Shown: piece by piece, positions 61,652 to 64,000 of the stretch
How the letters are laid out: each line of letters starts with the position of its first letter
Numbering within the stretch: the stretch's first letter is position 1
Assembly: GCA_013398615.1 (NCBI GenBank)
Contig: VZSR01001477.1
Location: 1,534,300 to 1,598,299 of the forward strand
Length of the DNA stretch: 64,000 nt
From: Brachypodius melanocephalos
Lineage: Eukaryota > Chordata > Aves > Passeriformes > Pycnonotidae
Direction of reading: 5' to 3'
The notes under the pieces: model-generated
What the model was told of the DNA's origin: nothing
What the model saw: the letters and a program-made list of their open reading frames with translations, nothing else
Database searches by the model: none
Made by a program: the position numbers and the translations under genes

Positions 61652-63057
61652 AACAATAAGGACTGGTGGGAAAGTTGGTTCCTGCTATTTAAAATTCACA
61701 TTTCTGTTTGCCTTAACTGATATCTTGCAATACGTGTTGAAAACCATTGCTATAGCATGCTACTGAATAAAGCATTCACTTCTTTTTAAATAAGAGTAAA
61801 TAGAGATTATACCTACAGTTTTAGTTGGCAAGATTACTGGTGTTTTCTGAGTAATTATTAAAAAACCTTAGAATTGTTTATTCTGGAGGGGAAAAAACTA
61901 TGAGTATGCCCTCACTAAAGCTAACCAGTTCATTAGGATCATTGAAATCTTCAGAGGAAAAAAAGAAATTAATTCTTTCCTTGGATTCCATGTCACACTA
62001 GAATCCTCAAAATAATTTGGAACTATTAACACTTTACTTTGTATTTAAACAAATGGTCTAAATGAAGCTTTAAAGCAATCGACAGGATGAAGAACTAATA
62101 AACTTGGGAAAACTATTTGAATAACATAGATTATTATTATAGAGGCATTACCAGATGAGCAGGATTCAATTTTATCCCAGAAACATCCTTCCAGGTCTGT
62201 GAAACTTCAACTTGATCCGTGATCTTGGGGTTTTTTTCAAGTTTGCTTAGCACATTTGCATGACCACAACTTCCCTTTTTTCTGACTATAAAATGGTGAG
62301 AGCACTTCCATTTCATTCTTCAACAACTATCTACATTACTTCACATAAAAAAGACCATTAATTTTGAAAAGTGACATCCTGATTGGGATATAAATTAAAG
62401 ACTGCAGAGACTCTCAAGCCAATTTTTCATGTCATTCTAGTGCAGATTAAGTCAGCAATTCCCAAGACTGCAGAAAATATTGATTTAGCAACTTTTTCAA
62501 CCCCAAAATTTTCAATGAAAATTATTATCTTTAGGGACGACAGATTAACTTCTCCAAATCTAATAATATTGTCCTGAGTGGGAATGAAATACTGTATTTG
62601 TAGTTTGTGAAAAGTTTTGAGAACAAGCTTGTAAAACACAGAAAATTCTTTCCAATGACATGCATGTCTAATTTTTGCTATGGACACAAGTAGTTTGCAG
62701 TAACTGGCCATTTTCTCAGAGAACTGACTGTTACTCTAATACTGAAAATTCTGGTGCTTTCAAACTCTCAATAAGTCACAAATATCGTATTTTTACCATG
62801 CTTATATGAGAAAGTAGTCTTATTTTCTACCTGCTTATGTGCCTGCATTTTGAGTCACTCATTTTTCTCAAAAATTATTAAAGTAATTTGAAAATATGCC
62901 TGAGAAGTTTTACTCTTAATTATATATATTATGCATATACCTGGTTTTATAAAAATATAGAATGAGAAATCTTATTTCAGAGTTTTTCTTACATCTTAAC
63001 TACTTTGGCTCTTTGACCTTATATCAGATATTTCTCACTGAAATTCTTTAATTGTAG

Positions 63058-63165
63058 TAAATAACCCCAGGCACCAGTACAGGCTGGGGGCTGACCTGCA
63101 GGAAAACTGCTTTGCAGAGAAGGACCTGGAGGTCCTGGTGGACAACGTGTGTCCGTGAGCCAGCA
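63058..63165 (+). pseudogene. CR1 LINE ORF2 scrap
   Basis: About 100 bases matching the CR1 ORF2 segment after the RT core. Around CACCAGTACAGGCTGGGGGC the frame encodes HQYRLGADLQENCFAEKDLE and then VLVDN (family HQYRLGADxLE...FAEKDLGVLVD). After GTGAGCCAGCA (63157-63167) the match to the expected MSQQCALVAKKAN stops abruptly and no 3' end is attached. Non-functional fragment. The minus-strand open frame 63213-63019 is its antisense shadow. Confidence 0.82.
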
Positions 63166-64000
63166 TTCTATCCCTTCATCAAGGACTCTGCTAAGGCATA
63201 TCACAGTCAACAAGTGTGTCTAAAGGACTTTTAAATGAAGAATAGCTAGGGAGATGAGTGGCTTAGCTATCAAGGCTTGATTGTTCCAAACAGGTATATA
63301 GATAACTAAAGTGTAATTTTCCTTCCTGTGAAATTAAAGGGTTCTTCATACTTTCTGATGTAACCAAAATGGTTATTTTGTGAAAATAAACCTGTGGATT
63401 TATATTCTGTGGGTTTTCTCTTAGGATTGAGTCTGGCCTGGACTGCAGGACAGCTCTGCAGTGCCTCTGTCCCCACTTGCAGCCTGCCTGTAGGTTAAGA
63501 GGAGAGCTGGGTGACAGCCACGAAAGGAGGGAGCTGCACTGTGGAAACCTGGGTCACACAAAGCTGAGACAAAACAACCATAGATATTTCCAAGATGATT
63601 TAAGAAATAACTTAAATATTCACAGCATGTGATTGTGATAATGGGCTCAACATACACAGAAAGGAAAAATAACCCGAAAGTATTGAAGATGTAAAAAACA
63701 AATTACAAAATTTAAACTACAGTCTTTCTTAAGGTGGCAAGGCATATTCAGGGTATTAATTTACTTTCAAAAAAGTATTGATAATGAGGGATTTCTGATT
63801 ATTCCAGAATACATTTAGAAAGATGAATTAAATTAACTACAAAAAAATCCTTACAGATATAGATCTGAACATAGAAAACAAGCCTTTACCTAAACAAGTT
63901 CTGACATTTACTGACTCTACTATAATAAATTGACTAAGGGAAAGCATATACTTCCCTAAGAAAACATAAGTCCCTTGTTTTTTCTTAATCATACCTGACA
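63166..64000. other. Unique sequence
   Basis: No gene recognised. 63421-63560 is GC-richer than its surroundings; its 78-codon minus-strand open frame (63657-63421) has no motif I know. Confidence 0.5.

Larger units (their letters stand above)
51189..63057. other. Unique AT-rich non-coding sequence
   Basis: No gene recognised over about 11.9 kb. It contains A/C tracts at 52524-52565 and 57496-57567, an alternating purine-pyrimidine stretch (58420-58486), an A16 run near 59231, an AT microsatellite (60768-60833) and a purine-rich stretch (61618-61651). Candidate splice-bounded open segments at 54810-54866 (+) and 53200-53284 (-) are discussed in the findings. Confidence 0.6.

Overview
The window looks like a gene-poor, AT-rich stretch of a bird chromosome. 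The evidence is the repeat content. There are several CR1 retrotransposon copies, including 3' ends with the typical avian octamer tail and fragments of the ORF2 endonuclease and reverse transcriptase. There are also three solo LTRs of avian endogenous-retrovirus types. I identified repeat families by recalled resemblance, not by a database search. Unique sequence between repeats is full of short A/T runs, in-frame stops and no operon-like structure. I found no protein-coding gene, rRNA, tRNA or CRISPR array that I could defend. The stretch could be intergenic or lie inside a long intron.

Layout: 1-6191 is unique sequence with T/G-only or A/C-only low-complexity tracts and one small CR1 tail (3771-3836). 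6192-6447 is a long homopurine repeat. 8367-8902 and about 11066-11930 are two minus-strand LTRs of the same family, 2.2 kb apart. 11931-29438 is unique sequence with a 100-N gap (23845-23944). 29439-29930 holds two stacked minus-strand CR1 3' ends. 31798-33012 is a plus-strand CR1 copy carrying a broken reverse transcriptase and its 3' end. 33013-39719 is unique. About 39720-40293 is a plus-strand ERVL-type LTR followed by an A/C tract. 44319-44832 is a 514-N gap against a CT microsatellite. 47695-48305 is a minus-strand CR1 endonuclease fragment. 51105-51188 is a CR1 3' tail, and 63058-63165 is a small CR1 ORF2 scrap. The rest to 64000 is unique.

No genes act together here. The only recognisable protein-coding ancestry belongs to dead retrotransposons. 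A few short open segments between good splice signals (46000-46066, 47146-47240, 54810-54866, 30983-31024) are the only hints of a host transcript. They are offered as low-confidence candidates because similar pseudo-exons occur by chance in sequence this AT-rich. I did not find a new biological system. The most useful oddities are the 188-base pure homopurine run, the recurrent two-letter T/G tracts, the stacked CR1 tails, and the paired same-strand solo LTRs.
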